NCBI GenBank assembly: GCA_029259935.1
Contig: JAJDEH010000217.1
Location: 1 to 13,858 of the forward strand
Length of the DNA stretch: 13,858 nucleotides
Direction of reading: 5' to 3'
Source: Planctomycetota bacterium
GTDB taxonomy: Bacteria > Planctomycetota > Planctomycetia > Pirellulales > Pirellulaceae
The translations under genes and the position numbers were made by a program. The number at the start of each line of letters is the position of its first letter. Position 1 is the first letter of the stretch. Under the pieces are notes generated by a model. The model was not told the origin of the DNA, did no database searches, and saw only the letters and a list, made by a program, of their open reading frames with translations. Of this stretch, positions 5,840-13,858 are shown piece by piece.

Positions 5840-7135
5840 CTACGCCAGCAGTTCTTTAATGGGTGAACACTCTTCATTGGCCACCGGCAGCGGCTGGCCT
5901 TGATTGTCGTATTCCATTTTTTCGTCCGGGACGCCGAGCGCGCGGAACCAGGTGTGAAACAAGTGTCCCACGTCGAATTCCTGACCGTCGACGAACGTTC
6001 CAAGCTCGTTGGTTTTGCCAACCGTTAGGCCCTTGTTGAGTCCCGCGCCGCCCATGGCGACAGACCAGGCTTCCGGCCAGTGGTCGCGGCCCACGTGCGA
6101 GTTGATTTTTGGAGTGCGGCCAAACTCGCTCATCGCGATCACCAACACGTTGTCCAGCATGCCGCGTTCTTCCAGATCTTGGATCAGCGCCGCGAAGGGC
6201 TGATCGAATTGCGGAATCAAACTTTGGCAGGCATTAAAGTTGTCGCCATGGCTGTCCCAAAAATAGGAATTGACTTTGACGAACCGCACGCCCGCCTCTA
6301 GCAACCGCCGGCCCATCAACATGTGGCGGCCCAAGGCGTGACGGCCATAGCGGTCCTTGTCCCGCTCGGGAATGGTCGTTTCATCGAACAGATCCATGCG
6401 CTGCATCAACGTGTCGGCCACGTCGAACACATAGCTGTTGGCGTCGGTCCAGTCTTTGCGGCGTCGCTCGGCGTACCGGCGGTTGAACATCCGCCGCAAA
6501 TCATTGCGAGCTTGGTTGTCCTCTAGGCTGATCGCCTTATTGAGCAATAAGTTATCCGGTGCCTTGGCATCGCCCAGCGCCAGAGCGCCGTACTTCGCCG
6601 GAAGAAATCCCGCGTCTTGCGTCTTAAAGCCGCCGCTCATCGGCTTGACCCAAACATAAGGCGGCAGTCCGGAGGAGGTCGGCCCCATCAGGTTGGCCAC
6701 CGCCGAACCGAGATAGGGATAGACCACTCCCCGGTTCTTGGGATCGCCTCGGTTGATGCGTCCCACGCCGGCCGAGTGGCTGTTGTCCTGCGTGTGCATG
6801 TTGCGCACGACGGCCAAGTGGTGCATGATTTTGGCCGTTTGCGGCAGCAACTCGCCGACCTGGATGCCGGGAACCGAGGTTGGAATCGCGCGGTAAGGGC
6901 CGCCGAACTGCGTGTTCGGTTTCGGGTCCCAGCTTTCCAACTGACTGATCCCGCCATCCATCCAAACGAAGATGACCTGTTTTTCCTGGCGCTTCAGTTC
7001 CTCGGCGACGGCAGGTTCCAGCAAGCCGCCCAGCGCGCCGGCACCCATGCCGACCGCTCCGGCCGCCGCCGTTCCCAATAATTGCCGACGTGAAAGCTGA
7101 TGCTCCCACGGTTTACAAAGAGTTCGATTGTCCAA
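5840..7135 (-). CDS. DUF1501 family protein, Tat-exported
   Basis: The 431-residue protein starts with a twin-arginine signal (SRRQLLG at about residues 15-21, then an Ala/Gly-rich hydrophobic stretch to about 45, AVA cleavage region). The body carries the DUF1501 pattern: VIFVWMDGGISQLESWDPK (54-72), WDSHGDN (293-299), SEFGRTP (336-342) and GRDHWP (349-354). These Asp, His and Glu residues resemble metal ligands of the alkaline phosphatase or sulfatase superfamily, to which DUF1501 is related. Its substrate is not known. The start is TTG at 7135, backed by GGAG at 7143-7146; no in-frame ATG lies before the Tat signal. It is the middle gene of the minus-strand set, 114 bases after the PSCyt2/PSD1 gene, the usual order in planctomycetes. 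Length is close to the family norm. Confidence 0.93.
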   Translation of the reverse strand: MDNRTLCKPWEHQLSRRQLLGTAAAGAVGMGAGALGGLLEPAVAEELKRQEKQVIFVWMDGGISQLESWDPKPNTQFGGPYRAIPTSVPGIQVGELLPQTAKIMHHLAVVRNMHTQDNSHSAGVGRINRGDPKNRGVVYPYLGSAVANLMGPTSSGLPPYVWVKPMSGGFKTQDAGFLPAKYGALALGDAKAPDNLLLNKAISLEDNQARNDLRRMFNRRYAERRRKDWTDANSYVFDVADTLMQRMDLFDETTIPERDKDRYGRHALGRHMLMGRRLLEAGVRFVKVNSYFWDSHGDNFNACQSLIPQFDQPFAALIQDLEERGMLDNVLVIAMSEFGRTPKINSHVGRDHWPEAWSVAMGGAGLNKGLTVGKTNELGTFVDGQEFDVGHLFHTWFRALGVPDEKMEYDNQGQPLPVANEECSPIKELLA

Positions 7136-7142
7136 GATGAAT

Positions 7143-7146
7143 CTCC
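7143..7146 (-). promoter_or_regulatory. GGAG ribosome binding site that fixes a TTG start
   Basis: On the minus strand GGAG is followed by the seven-base spacer ATTCATC and then TTG at 7135. The spacing is near ideal. It decides for TTG as the start of the DUF1501 gene, since the next in-frame ATG would remove the Tat signal. Confidence 0.7.
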
Positions 7147-7249
7147 GTTGCGGGAGTTATTCGATCGATCCGATTTTTCGTGATCCGATGGGCGCGAGCC
7201 TGTCGGCCGCGGGCCATCAACACCGTAGCCCAAGGCAACGCCCTAGGAA

Positions 7250-8866
7250 CTAATGATTCACATAAAACTCCATCGACGCGAGCATGCTCCAGACTACATG
7301 CGACAGAGCTGTCTCGCGGCGAGCGGAGTTTTGTTTCAGGTAATCGGCGACGGCGGCACGTTCGTCGTCGGTGGGTGGGCGAGTGAAAACGCTGAGGAAT
7401 AATTCCTCGGTCAGGGCATGGGAGTCCGTCATCGGCAGCAATCGGTGAACCAGATTGCCCGGCTCGGGCTTCAGCAGATTCAGAAACTTATCGTCGTTCA
7501 ACAGGAACAGCGCCCCTTTGACGGTGGCGCTAAAATCAACTTCCGGCTCGCGCGGTTCGTTGGCGAACATGGTGAGAAACTTCTTTTCGACTTCCGCGAA
7601 CTGCTCGTTGGGCTTGTCGCCGTCGGATTTTGAAAGTCGCTCGAAATTGCCCGTCGCGATCAGTGTGCTGGACAAGAGTTGTTCGGCCGACAAGCGGCGT
7701 TCGTTGCCCGTCAAATAGGTGTCGGCCGCGGGCGGTTTCGCTCCTGCCAGCAAGCGGCTATCGCGCTGATAGGTTTGGCTCATCGCCAATTCGCGCAGGA
7801 ACCACTTGATATCGTACTTATGCGCGGCGAACTCGCGCGCCAGCAGGTCCAATAACTCGGGATGCGACGGAGGGTTGCCGGAATGGAACTGGTCAAGCGG
7901 TTCAACCAAGCCTCGGCCCATCATCAGAAACCACAATCGGTTCACAATATTGCGGTTGAACAATTCTCGATCGTGGGCCGCGATCTGCTCGGCGATCAGC
8001 GACAGCGCGCTAAACGCGGGCTTGGCATTCGGGTCTGGTTTGGTTTTCTTCTTTTCGGGCGCGACGGCCGGCGGTGGTGGGATCGGAAATTCGTCGGCGA
8101 AGGGAATCCTGGGTCCGGTTTCGTCTTTCCCTTCGGCAAAGACCGACACAAATTCCAGCTTGGCCGTCATCGCCTTTTCGTTGACGGCGGGAAAATCGAC
8201 GCCCCTACGAATGGAGAGATTCTTGAAGACCGCGAACAGTCCTTGAAAATCGCGCTGTTTGTAATCATCGATAAAAAGATGATCGTGGCACTCGGCGCAC
8301 TGCAGGTCGACACCTAAAAACAGGCGTCCCACGTCACGGGTCAAGCCGGGAAAGTCGGTTGGATTCTGTCCGTATTTGGCCAGCCGCTTCGTGTAAAAGT
8401 ACGCCGCCCCACGAGCCAACTCATCTTCGTCATTGGGCATCAAGATCGCCCGGGCCAACCCGTCCCATGGTTGGTTTTTCTCAAATTGTTGGCGCAAGAA
8501 TTTTCGCCAGTTGTCGTCATCGCCCCGGCGTTCCATCAGCATCACGTGAAACAGATCTTCCATTCGCTCGGCATACGTCGAAGCCGCCAGCAAGCGGTCG
8601 ATTTCCGCGGTGCGTTTATTGGCCGAGCCGTCCTTGAGGAACCGCCGCGCCTCGTCGGTGGAAGGAATCCGGCCCGCCAAATCGAGCCAGATGCGCCGTT
8701 GAAACGCCATGTCATTGGCTGCATCGACGGGCTGCTGACCGGCGAACTTCGCGGCCACCAACGCATCCACCTGGGAATGCAGCGAATCGTCCGCCGCCAC
8801 CACGAGGCCATTGGCCACGGCGGTCGCGAGGATCACGGAAAGCGGTAAACAACAGAATCGATGCAT
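7250..8866 (-). CDS. PSCyt2/PSD1 protein (DUF1549 plus DUF1553), secreted
   Basis: The 538-residue form starting at ATG 8866 begins with a clear signal peptide (MHRFCCLPLSVILATAVANG, cleavage near AADD); an in-frame ATG at 8905 would add 13 residues before it. Residues about 30-225 are the PSCyt2 domain (DUF1549): VDALVAAKF, RRIWLDLAGRIPSTDEARRF, and CAECH (C190, C193, H194), which has the CxxCH spacing of a c-type heme site. A Pro- and Lys-rich linker follows (about 260-285). Residues 290-525 are PSD1 (DUF1553): NRLWFLMMGRGLVEPLDQF and a GNERRLSAEQL segment. The separate N-terminal cytochrome domain (PSCyt1) found in many relatives is absent. The pair with DUF1501 is typical of planctomycetes, often near sulfatases, and is suspected to work in extracellular polymer breakdown; the reaction is unknown. 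It is the first gene of the minus-strand set. Confidence 0.92.
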   Translation of the reverse strand: MHRFCCLPLSVILATAVANGLVVAADDSLHSQVDALVAAKFAGQQPVDAANDMAFQRRIWLDLAGRIPSTDEARRFLKDGSANKRTAEIDRLLAASTYAERMEDLFHVMLMERRGDDDNWRKFLRQQFEKNQPWDGLARAILMPNDEDELARGAAYFYTKRLAKYGQNPTDFPGLTRDVGRLFLGVDLQCAECHDHLFIDDYKQRDFQGLFAVFKNLSIRRGVDFPAVNEKAMTAKLEFVSVFAEGKDETGPRIPFADEFPIPPPPAVAPEKKKTKPDPNAKPAFSALSLIAEQIAAHDRELFNRNIVNRLWFLMMGRGLVEPLDQFHSGNPPSHPELLDLLAREFAAHKYDIKWFLRELAMSQTYQRDSRLLAGAKPPAADTYLTGNERRLSAEQLLSSTLIATGNFERLSKSDGDKPNEQFAEVEKKFLTMFANEPREPEVDFSATVKGALFLLNDDKFLNLLKPEPGNLVHRLLPMTDSHALTEELFLSVFTRPPTDDERAAVADYLKQNSARRETALSHVVWSMLASMEFYVNH

Positions 8867-9034
8867 GGCCAGCTTATTCCCTCTTAGTTCCAGTACCCTA
8901 ACCATGGTAATTAGACACGCGCCGCGCGTGTAGATGCAAGTGGAAACTGCCGGCTGAATCCTGTGTCGGACGTGTTGCGACCGGCTAAAATGCTGTTCGC
9001 TTTTTCACTTGGCCAAAGACAGGTGTCCGCCCAA

Positions 9035-9598
9035 ATGGGTCCCGCTTTAACGCTGTGGAGCATTCGATTTGCCCTGATTTGCTACGCGCTGGCGCTGGCG
9101 GCGTTGCTGGTTGACGCTCGGCGTTTTGGGTCCGCCGCGCGGATACTCTGGACCGTCGGCGTGGGGCTTTTCGTTTTTCACGTGCTTTGCGCCTTTAACG
9201 TTTATCATGACTGGAGCCACGCGCATGCCTACCAGCACACCGCCGAGGTCACCGAGCGGTACACCGGCTGGAAAGTCGGGGTGGGCATCTATTTCAACTA
9301 TGTGTTTCTAATCGTGTGGCTTGGCGATGCCCTGGCGTGGTGGCTGTGGCCCGCATCGTACCCGCGGCGAACGCGTGTTTTCACTCTGGCCATCCACTTG
9401 TTCTTGTTCTTCATGGCGTTTAACGGAGCGGTGGTGTTCGCCGCTGGGCCGACTCGCTGGTGGGGTGTCGCCCTCAGTTTACTTTTAGTCCTCTTGCTGG
9501 CGCGGCGCGGATACGGGAAAAAGAAAGAACTGCTGGAACCGTCGGCGGCCGCTGTCCCACCTTTGTCGGCGGATCAGGATCAACCACCAAAGACTTAG
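9035..9598 (+). CDS. Integral membrane protein with five helices and a His-rich loop
   Basis: From the ATG at 9035 the product has 187 residues with hydrophobic segments near 8-27, 36-56, 82-104, 114-136 and 142-157 and a polar C-terminal tail (KKKELLEPS...). Between helices 2 and 3 lies YHDWSHAHAYQHT, with four histidines (58, 62, 64, 68) that could bind metal or heme. I chose 9035 because the first helix begins directly after it; in-frame GTG 8963 and ATG 8990 would add 24 or 15 residues of uncertain coding value, and no start has a good ribosome site. I do not know a named function; similar proteins seem familiar from planctomycetes. It precedes the glycosyltransferase by 58 bases on the same strand, so the two may share a transcript. 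Confidence 0.75.
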   Translation: MGPALTLWSIRFALICYALALAALLVDARRFGSAARILWTVGVGLFVFHVLCAFNVYHDWSHAHAYQHTAEVTERYTGWKVGVGIYFNYVFLIVWLGDALAWWLWPASYPRRTRVFTLAIHLFLFFMAFNGAVVFAAGPTRWWGVALSLLLVLLLARRGYGKKKELLEPSAAAVPPLSADQDQPPKT

Positions 9599-9656
9599 AA
9601 AGTCGTTATCGTCTTCAGAGTCGTGGCCCCACCGCGCACACTAAACACACTGCATC

Positions 9657-10991
9657 ATGCCGCAAGATTCGTTGAAAGTCGCTTATATCACCGCCGGCGC
9701 GGGCGGAATGTTTTGCGGAAGCTGCATGCATGACAACACGCTGGCCCGCGCGCTGGGGCAGCATGGCGTCGACATCCAACTTGTGCCGTTGTACACGCCG
9801 ATCCGCACGGACGAAGACGACGTCAGCATCGATCAGGTTTTTTTTGGCGGCATCAACGTCTATCTGCAGCAGAAGATTCCCCTGTTTCGGCACTTGCCGC
9901 GGTTAGTCGACCGGTTCCTTGATACGCCGGGTTTGTTGAAGTGGGCGACCGCCGGAGTCGGCGACACCGACCCCAACCAGATGGGCGGCCTGATGGTCTC
10001 GATGCTGCGCGGAACTAGCGGCTACCAGCGCAAGGAAGTGCTGCGGCTTTGCTCGTGGCTGGCCAGCACCGTGCGGCCCAACGTGGTCACGCTTAGCAAC
10101 ATGATGATTGCCGGCTGCGTGCCTGAAATCAAACGACAACTCGACGCCGCGGTGCTGGTGACTTTGCAGGGCGACGACATCTTTCTGGACGAGTTGCGTG
10201 AACCCTTCAAGTCGCAAGTCTTTGACGAAATCCGCCGCTTGGTCGATCACGTCGACGGGTTTATCGTCAACAGCCAATACTATGCCGACTTCATGGCCCA
10301 GTATTTTGGCATTCCCGGCGAGAAGTTCCACATCGTGCCCCTGGGGATCGACACGGCCGACTATCAACGGTTCGTGGATGTTGATTTGAAGGCCGAGCGA
10401 GGCGAGCGACCGCTGACGGTCGGTTACCTGGCGCGGCTCGATCCGGCCAAGGGTTTGCATGTGCTGGTCGATGCGTTCATTGAATTGCGGCGCCGAGCCG
10501 GCATGGAGGAGACTCAATTGCGGATCGCCGGTTGGGTGAGCAAGAAGGGCCACGACTATGCCGAGCAACAATTCAATAAACTCCGCGAAGCAGGCCTGGC
10601 CGACGCGTACCATTTTGATGGTGAGGTCGACCGCGCGGCCAAGCTCGAACTGCTGGCCAACATCGACGTGCTTTCGGTGCCCAGCATCTACCACGACCCC
10701 AAAGGGCTGTATGTCCTGGAGGCGCTAGCGGCCGGAGTTCCCGTTGTGCAACCAAACCACGGTGCCTTTCCCGAGTTGATCGAGACCATCCAGGGCGGCC
10801 ATCTGGTCGAACCCGAAAATCCGCAAGCATTAGCCGATCGGTTGCACCAAATGCTCGCGGATGATGACGGCCGCTATCAATTGGCCCACGCCGGTCGCCA
10901 AATCGTCCATCAGCAACGTAACGCCACTAAGATGGCGGAGTCCATGTTGGTGATCTACGAACAGCATGCGCGAGGGCGAGATCACCACTGA
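9657..10991 (+). CDS. Family 4 glycosyltransferase (GT-B fold)
   Basis: The 444-residue protein has the two Rossmann halves of a GT-B enzyme. The N-terminal half starts VAYITAGAGGMFCGSCMHDN (residues 8-27), with a Gly-rich loop and an unusual GSCMHDN segment for the acceptor side. The linker holds VNSQYYADF and VPLGIDT (204-233), and the C-terminal half contains VGYLARLDPAKGLHVLVDAF (255-274) and DPKGLYVLEALAAGVPVV (347-364). The last is the family's E-x7-E nucleotide-sugar motif with Asp (D347) in the first position and E355 in the second. It likely moves a sugar from an NDP- or GDP-sugar to a lipid or polysaccharide at the inner face of the membrane. Donor and acceptor cannot be read from the sequence. 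There is no signal peptide and no clear Shine-Dalgarno site before the ATG. Confidence 0.9.
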   Translation: MPQDSLKVAYITAGAGGMFCGSCMHDNTLARALGQHGVDIQLVPLYTPIRTDEDDVSIDQVFFGGINVYLQQKIPLFRHLPRLVDRFLDTPGLLKWATAGVGDTDPNQMGGLMVSMLRGTSGYQRKEVLRLCSWLASTVRPNVVTLSNMMIAGCVPEIKRQLDAAVLVTLQGDDIFLDELREPFKSQVFDEIRRLVDHVDGFIVNSQYYADFMAQYFGIPGEKFHIVPLGIDTADYQRFVDVDLKAERGERPLTVGYLARLDPAKGLHVLVDAFIELRRRAGMEETQLRIAGWVSKKGHDYAEQQFNKLREAGLADAYHFDGEVDRAAKLELLANIDVLSVPSIYHDPKGLYVLEALAAGVPVVQPNHGAFPELIETIQGGHLVEPENPQALADRLHQMLADDDGRYQLAHAGRQIVHQQRNATKMAESMLVIYEQHARGRDHH

Positions 10992-11142
10992 TCGGGCAAA
11001 AGGCGGCGGCACCAATTGTCATCCGCCGGGCACAAATTCCTCATATCTTGGATGGCATTCCCCGTTGAGCGCGATTACTTTGAATCGCTGGCCAAAGCAC
11101 CCTCGCCGCTTTCACCGACGTAACTGAGTAAAGGTTTTCATC

Positions 11143-12612
11143 ATGCTCCGATTCACTCTGACGCTCGTCGTGCTGTTGACGTTGATGGCCCCGTGTTGGG
11201 CCGACGATCCGCAAGCCAGCGAGCGTCCCAATTTTGTCGTGGTCTTGGCGGACGACCTAGGCTATGGTGACTTGGCTTGTTACGGGCATCCGCGGATTCA
11301 AACGCCGAATCTCGATCGGTTCGCGGCCGAAGGGCTCAAGCTGACCAGTTGCTATTCCGCGGCGCCGAACTGTTCGCCCTCGCGGGCGGGACTGATGACG
11401 GGGCGGACGCCGTTTCGCGTGGGGATCTATAACTGGATTCCGATGTTCTCGCCGGTGCATGTTCGTCGATCGGAAATCACAATCGCCAGCTTGTTGCGAA
11501 ACGCCGGTTACGATACTTGCCACGTCGGCAAATGGCATCTGAACGGCGACTTCAATTTGCCGTCGCAACCCCAACCCTGGGATCACGGTTTTAGCCATTG
11601 GTTCTCCACGCAAAACAACGCGCTGCCCAATCATCGCAATCCCAAAAACTTTGTGCGCAATGGCAAGCCGGTTGGACTGCTGGAGGGCTATGCCGCGCCG
11701 TTGGTTACCGAAGAAGCCATCGATTGGCTGGAATCAAAACGTGACCCGTCGAAGCCGTTCTTTTTGTACGTTTGTTTTCATGAGCCTCACGAGCCGATTG
11801 CGTCGGACAAAAAATATACCGATCTCTACCCCGGTGACGATCCGAGCCTGTCCGCCCATCATGGCAATGTGACGCAAATGGATCACGCTTTTGGGCAGCT
11901 TGTAAAAAAACTGGACCAGCTCAAGTTGCGCGACGACACGTTGATTTTCTTCACCAGCGACAATGGACCCGCGATCACGAGTATTCATCCTCACGGTTCC
12001 GCAGGCTCACTGCGCGACAAAAAGGGCTATGTCTACGACGGGGGAATTCGCGTGCCTGGTTTGATTCAGTGGCCGGGGCACGTCCAGCAGGGCACGAAAA
12101 GCGACGTGCCGGTTTGCGGCGTCGATCTGTTGCCGACGTTGTGCGAATTGGCGGGCGTCGCGCCGCCCGGCAACCGCGCGCTCGACGGGACCAGCATCAC
12201 ACCGCTGTTCGCCGGCAAGAAGTTGCAGCGCGAACGCCCTTTGTACTGGCAATTCAACCGTTCACGAGGTGATATCAAAGTGGCGATCCGATCGGGCGAC
12301 TGGAAGTTATGCGCTCGGCTGACGACCCCCACGCCGAAGCCCAGCGGCGGAATTGTCGCTGGCGAAATCGAAGCGATCAAGAGTGCCGAGCTGACCGCGT
12401 TTGAGTTGTACAACCTGTCGGCCGACATTTCCGAGTCGATGGACCTTAAAGACCAAGAACCAAAGAGGTTCGCGTCGCTCAAGCAAGCGATGCAAAAACA
12501 GTATCGAGAAGTGCGCGACGAGGCACCGCATTGGCCCGTATGGGAATGGCCGCGCCACGAATCCAAGCAAATTGAATGGCCCGAATATTGGCTGAAGAAG
12601 CGGAAAAAGTGA
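11143..12612 (+). CDS. Secreted sulfatase (formylglycine type)
   Basis: The 489-residue protein begins with a signal peptide (MLRFTLTLVVLLTLMAPCWA). The mature part starts RPNFVVVLADDLGYGDL, giving the metal-binding D37-D38. CSPSRAGLMTGR (77-88) is the sulfatase signature C-x-P-x-R, where C77 should be oxidised to formylglycine by a maturation enzyme not present in this window. VGKWH (K130, H132), FHEPH (H213, H216) and TSDNGP (D273, N274) supply the remaining active-site residues, and KKGYVYDGGIRVP is the usual substrate-side segment. All key residues are present, so the enzyme is probably active on sulfate esters of polysaccharides outside the cytoplasm. The exact sugar cannot be told. AAAGG (11130-11134) lies eight bases before the ATG. 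It stands 151 bases after the glycosyltransferase and ends convergent to the kinase gene. Confidence 0.95.
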   Translation: MLRFTLTLVVLLTLMAPCWADDPQASERPNFVVVLADDLGYGDLACYGHPRIQTPNLDRFAAEGLKLTSCYSAAPNCSPSRAGLMTGRTPFRVGIYNWIPMFSPVHVRRSEITIASLLRNAGYDTCHVGKWHLNGDFNLPSQPQPWDHGFSHWFSTQNNALPNHRNPKNFVRNGKPVGLLEGYAAPLVTEEAIDWLESKRDPSKPFFLYVCFHEPHEPIASDKKYTDLYPGDDPSLSAHHGNVTQMDHAFGQLVKKLDQLKLRDDTLIFFTSDNGPAITSIHPHGSAGSLRDKKGYVYDGGIRVPGLIQWPGHVQQGTKSDVPVCGVDLLPTLCELAGVAPPGNRALDGTSITPLFAGKKLQRERPLYWQFNRSRGDIKVAIRSGDWKLCARLTTPTPKPSGGIVAGEIEAIKSAELTAFELYNLSADISESMDLKDQEPKRFASLKQAMQKQYREVRDEAPHWPVWEWPRHESKQIEWPEYWLKKRKK

Positions 12613-12679
12613 TAGCGACACAACGGCGTCCAGGGATGTTAGGCGCTGGCGCATTCCGATTCCGATCATTCCCGCGCAG

Positions 12680-13858
12680 TTATTGCGAATCCACCGCGAC
12701 CACGGGGATCGTAAAACAAAACACGCTGCCCCGGGCCGGTGCCGGTTCGACCCACATGCGGCCGCCGTGTCGCTCGACAATCCGCTTGCAAAGGGCCAAA
12801 CCGATTCCAGTGCCTTCGAACTCTTCACGATGATGCAGTCGTTGAAAGATTTCAAAAACTCGCTCGTGGAACTTGGGGTCGATGCCGATGCCGTTGTCGC
12901 GCACCGAAAAGAGCCACTCCTTTTCTAGTTGCTCGCTCGTGATATTTATCTCCGGGGGCACGCCGCCGCGATATTTTATGGCGTTGCCGATCAGATTTTG
13001 AAATAGTTGCCGGAGCTGGCGGACGTCCGCTTGAATGATCGGCAATGGTTCGTACCGCACGGTGGCCGCGGAATCTTCAATTGCCACCCTGAGCAACCCG
13101 AGAGTGCTTTCGACAACGTCGTTGCAGTTGGTGGGCTGAAACGACTCGGCTTGGGTGCTGACACGGGAATACTCCAACAAGTCGTTGATAAGCGACTGCA
13201 TGCGCGTCGCACCTTCGATGATTAGCTGCAAGTAGCCGGCCGCTTTGTCGGACAGCTTACCGGCCGTTTCTTTCTCCAAGACTTGGCTCAACCCTTTGAT
13301 CCCGCGCAGCGGTTCGTGCAAGTCGTGGGATGCGGCAAAGGCGAAACTCTCGAGGTCGGCGTTCGAACGTTGCAGTTCATTGGCGAAAGCGATTTGCTTT
13401 GCTTCCGCCTGCTGCAGCGCGTCGATCACACGATTGTAGAGCGTGGCGATTTGGCCGACCTCGGTGAAGGGTTCGACTCGTACACGCTGGCTCAGGTCGC
13501 CCGTCTTCGCTTGCTGGTCCATGACCGTCAACAGATCGAGAATTTCGGTCGTTGCGCCATGTTCGGCGACGTTTAAACCGACATGTTCGTCTTCCGCGGT
13601 GACTCGCAGCGGCATGAATCGATTCAGCAGCCTGAACAAAAGGTAAGACAGGCCAAACGCCCAAACAAAACAGACCACGCTTCCCACAAGTTGTACTCCA
13701 ATCTGCTGCCAACGATTCAGTCCCGAGGACAGCAGCTCCGTCTGGCCGAAGATTGCCACGGCGACCGTGCCCCACACGCCGGCTCCCGCGTGGACGGAAA
13801 TGGCGTCGACCACGTCGTCCACCCGCAACCGCTGTAATAGGTGACTCATTCCGATCAT
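12680..13858 (-). CDS. Ammonium transporter-histidine kinase fusion (partial, N-terminus outside window)
   Basis: The frame is open to the window edge, so the 392 residues seen are the C-terminal part of a longer protein. Residues 1-105 match the end of an Amt channel: RVDDVVDAISVHAGAGVWGT (12-31), in which H23 corresponds to the second pore histidine, a last helix (about 52-78) and a cytoplasmic tail LRVTAEDEHVGLNVAEHG (84-101). A HAMP-like segment follows (about 105-150, GDLSQRVRVEPFTEVGQI), then a coiled stretch. HisKA has ASHDLHEPLRG with the phosphorylated H178. HATPase_c has the N box (N288, N292), DNGIGI (321-326) and GTGIGLAL (349-356). It should sense or carry ammonium and signal through phosphotransfer; such Amt sensor kinases are known from anammox planctomycetes. 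No response regulator gene is visible. The ATG at 13849 is unlikely to be the true start. Confidence 0.92.
   Translation of the reverse strand: MIGMSHLLQRLRVDDVVDAISVHAGAGVWGTVAVAIFGQTELLSSGLNRWQQIGVQLVGSVVCFVWAFGLSYLLFRLLNRFMPLRVTAEDEHVGLNVAEHGATTEILDLLTVMDQQAKTGDLSQRVRVEPFTEVGQIATLYNRVIDALQQAEAKQIAFANELQRSNADLESFAFAASHDLHEPLRGIKGLSQVLEKETAGKLSDKAAGYLQLIIEGATRMQSLINDLLEYSRVSTQAESFQPTNCNDVVESTLGLLRVAIEDSAATVRYEPLPIIQADVRQLRQLFQNLIGNAIKYRGGVPPEINITSEQLEKEWLFSVRDNGIGIDPKFHERVFEIFQRLHHREEFEGTGIGLALCKRIVERHGGRMWVEPAPARGSVFCFTIPVVAVDSQ

Noticed and set aside
9903..10694. A 263-codon minus-strand frame opposite the glycosyltransferase
   Set aside because: It is a high-GC antisense shadow; the plus strand has the complete GT4 motif set.

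Overview
The window looks like a chromosomal piece of a planctomycete, probably of the Pirellula/Rhodopirellula type. The strongest reasons are a three-gene set on the minus strand (PSCyt2/PSD1 protein, Tat-exported DUF1501 protein, WD40 protein), a secreted formylglycine-type sulfatase, a PTPMT1-like phosphatase, many non-ATG or SD-poor starts, and long intergenic spaces. This is inference from gene families; no rRNA or tRNA is present to confirm it.

Left part (1-4650) is an accessory-looking region. It opens with the C-terminal end of a transposase whose 3' end overlaps, tail to tail, a secreted WD40 gene that appears cut short (207-1157, minus). Next is a secreted protein made of two tandem copies of an unrecognised domain (1475-2836). 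A non-coding direct repeat of about 110 bp lies on both sides of it (1261-1369 and 3033-3142). A PTPMT1-like dual-specificity phosphatase follows (3234-3758). Then comes a small HEAT-repeat lipoprotein (4106-4483) flanked by copies of a mosaic repeat that combines a shared 5' module with one of two hairpins. One hairpin type, a 45-bp identical block, occurs at 3767 and 4593.

Middle part (4651-8866, minus strand) reads as one operon in the order PSCyt2/PSD1 protein, DUF1501 protein, seven-bladed WD40 protein. The first two carry export signals and the third does not. The DUF1501 start is TTG, supported by a well-placed GGAG.

Right part (9035-12612, plus strand) holds a five-helix membrane protein with a His-rich loop, a family 4 glycosyltransferase, and the sulfatase. 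A convergent gene (12680 to the window edge, minus) encodes the end of an ammonium transporter (Amt) fused to a HAMP-like linker and a histidine kinase, i.e. an ammonium-sensing kinase. Its N-terminal part lies outside the window.

No CRISPR array, RNA gene or obvious defence system was seen. The most unusual material is the duplicated-domain protein, the repeat-flanked gene arrangement and the Amt-kinase fusion.
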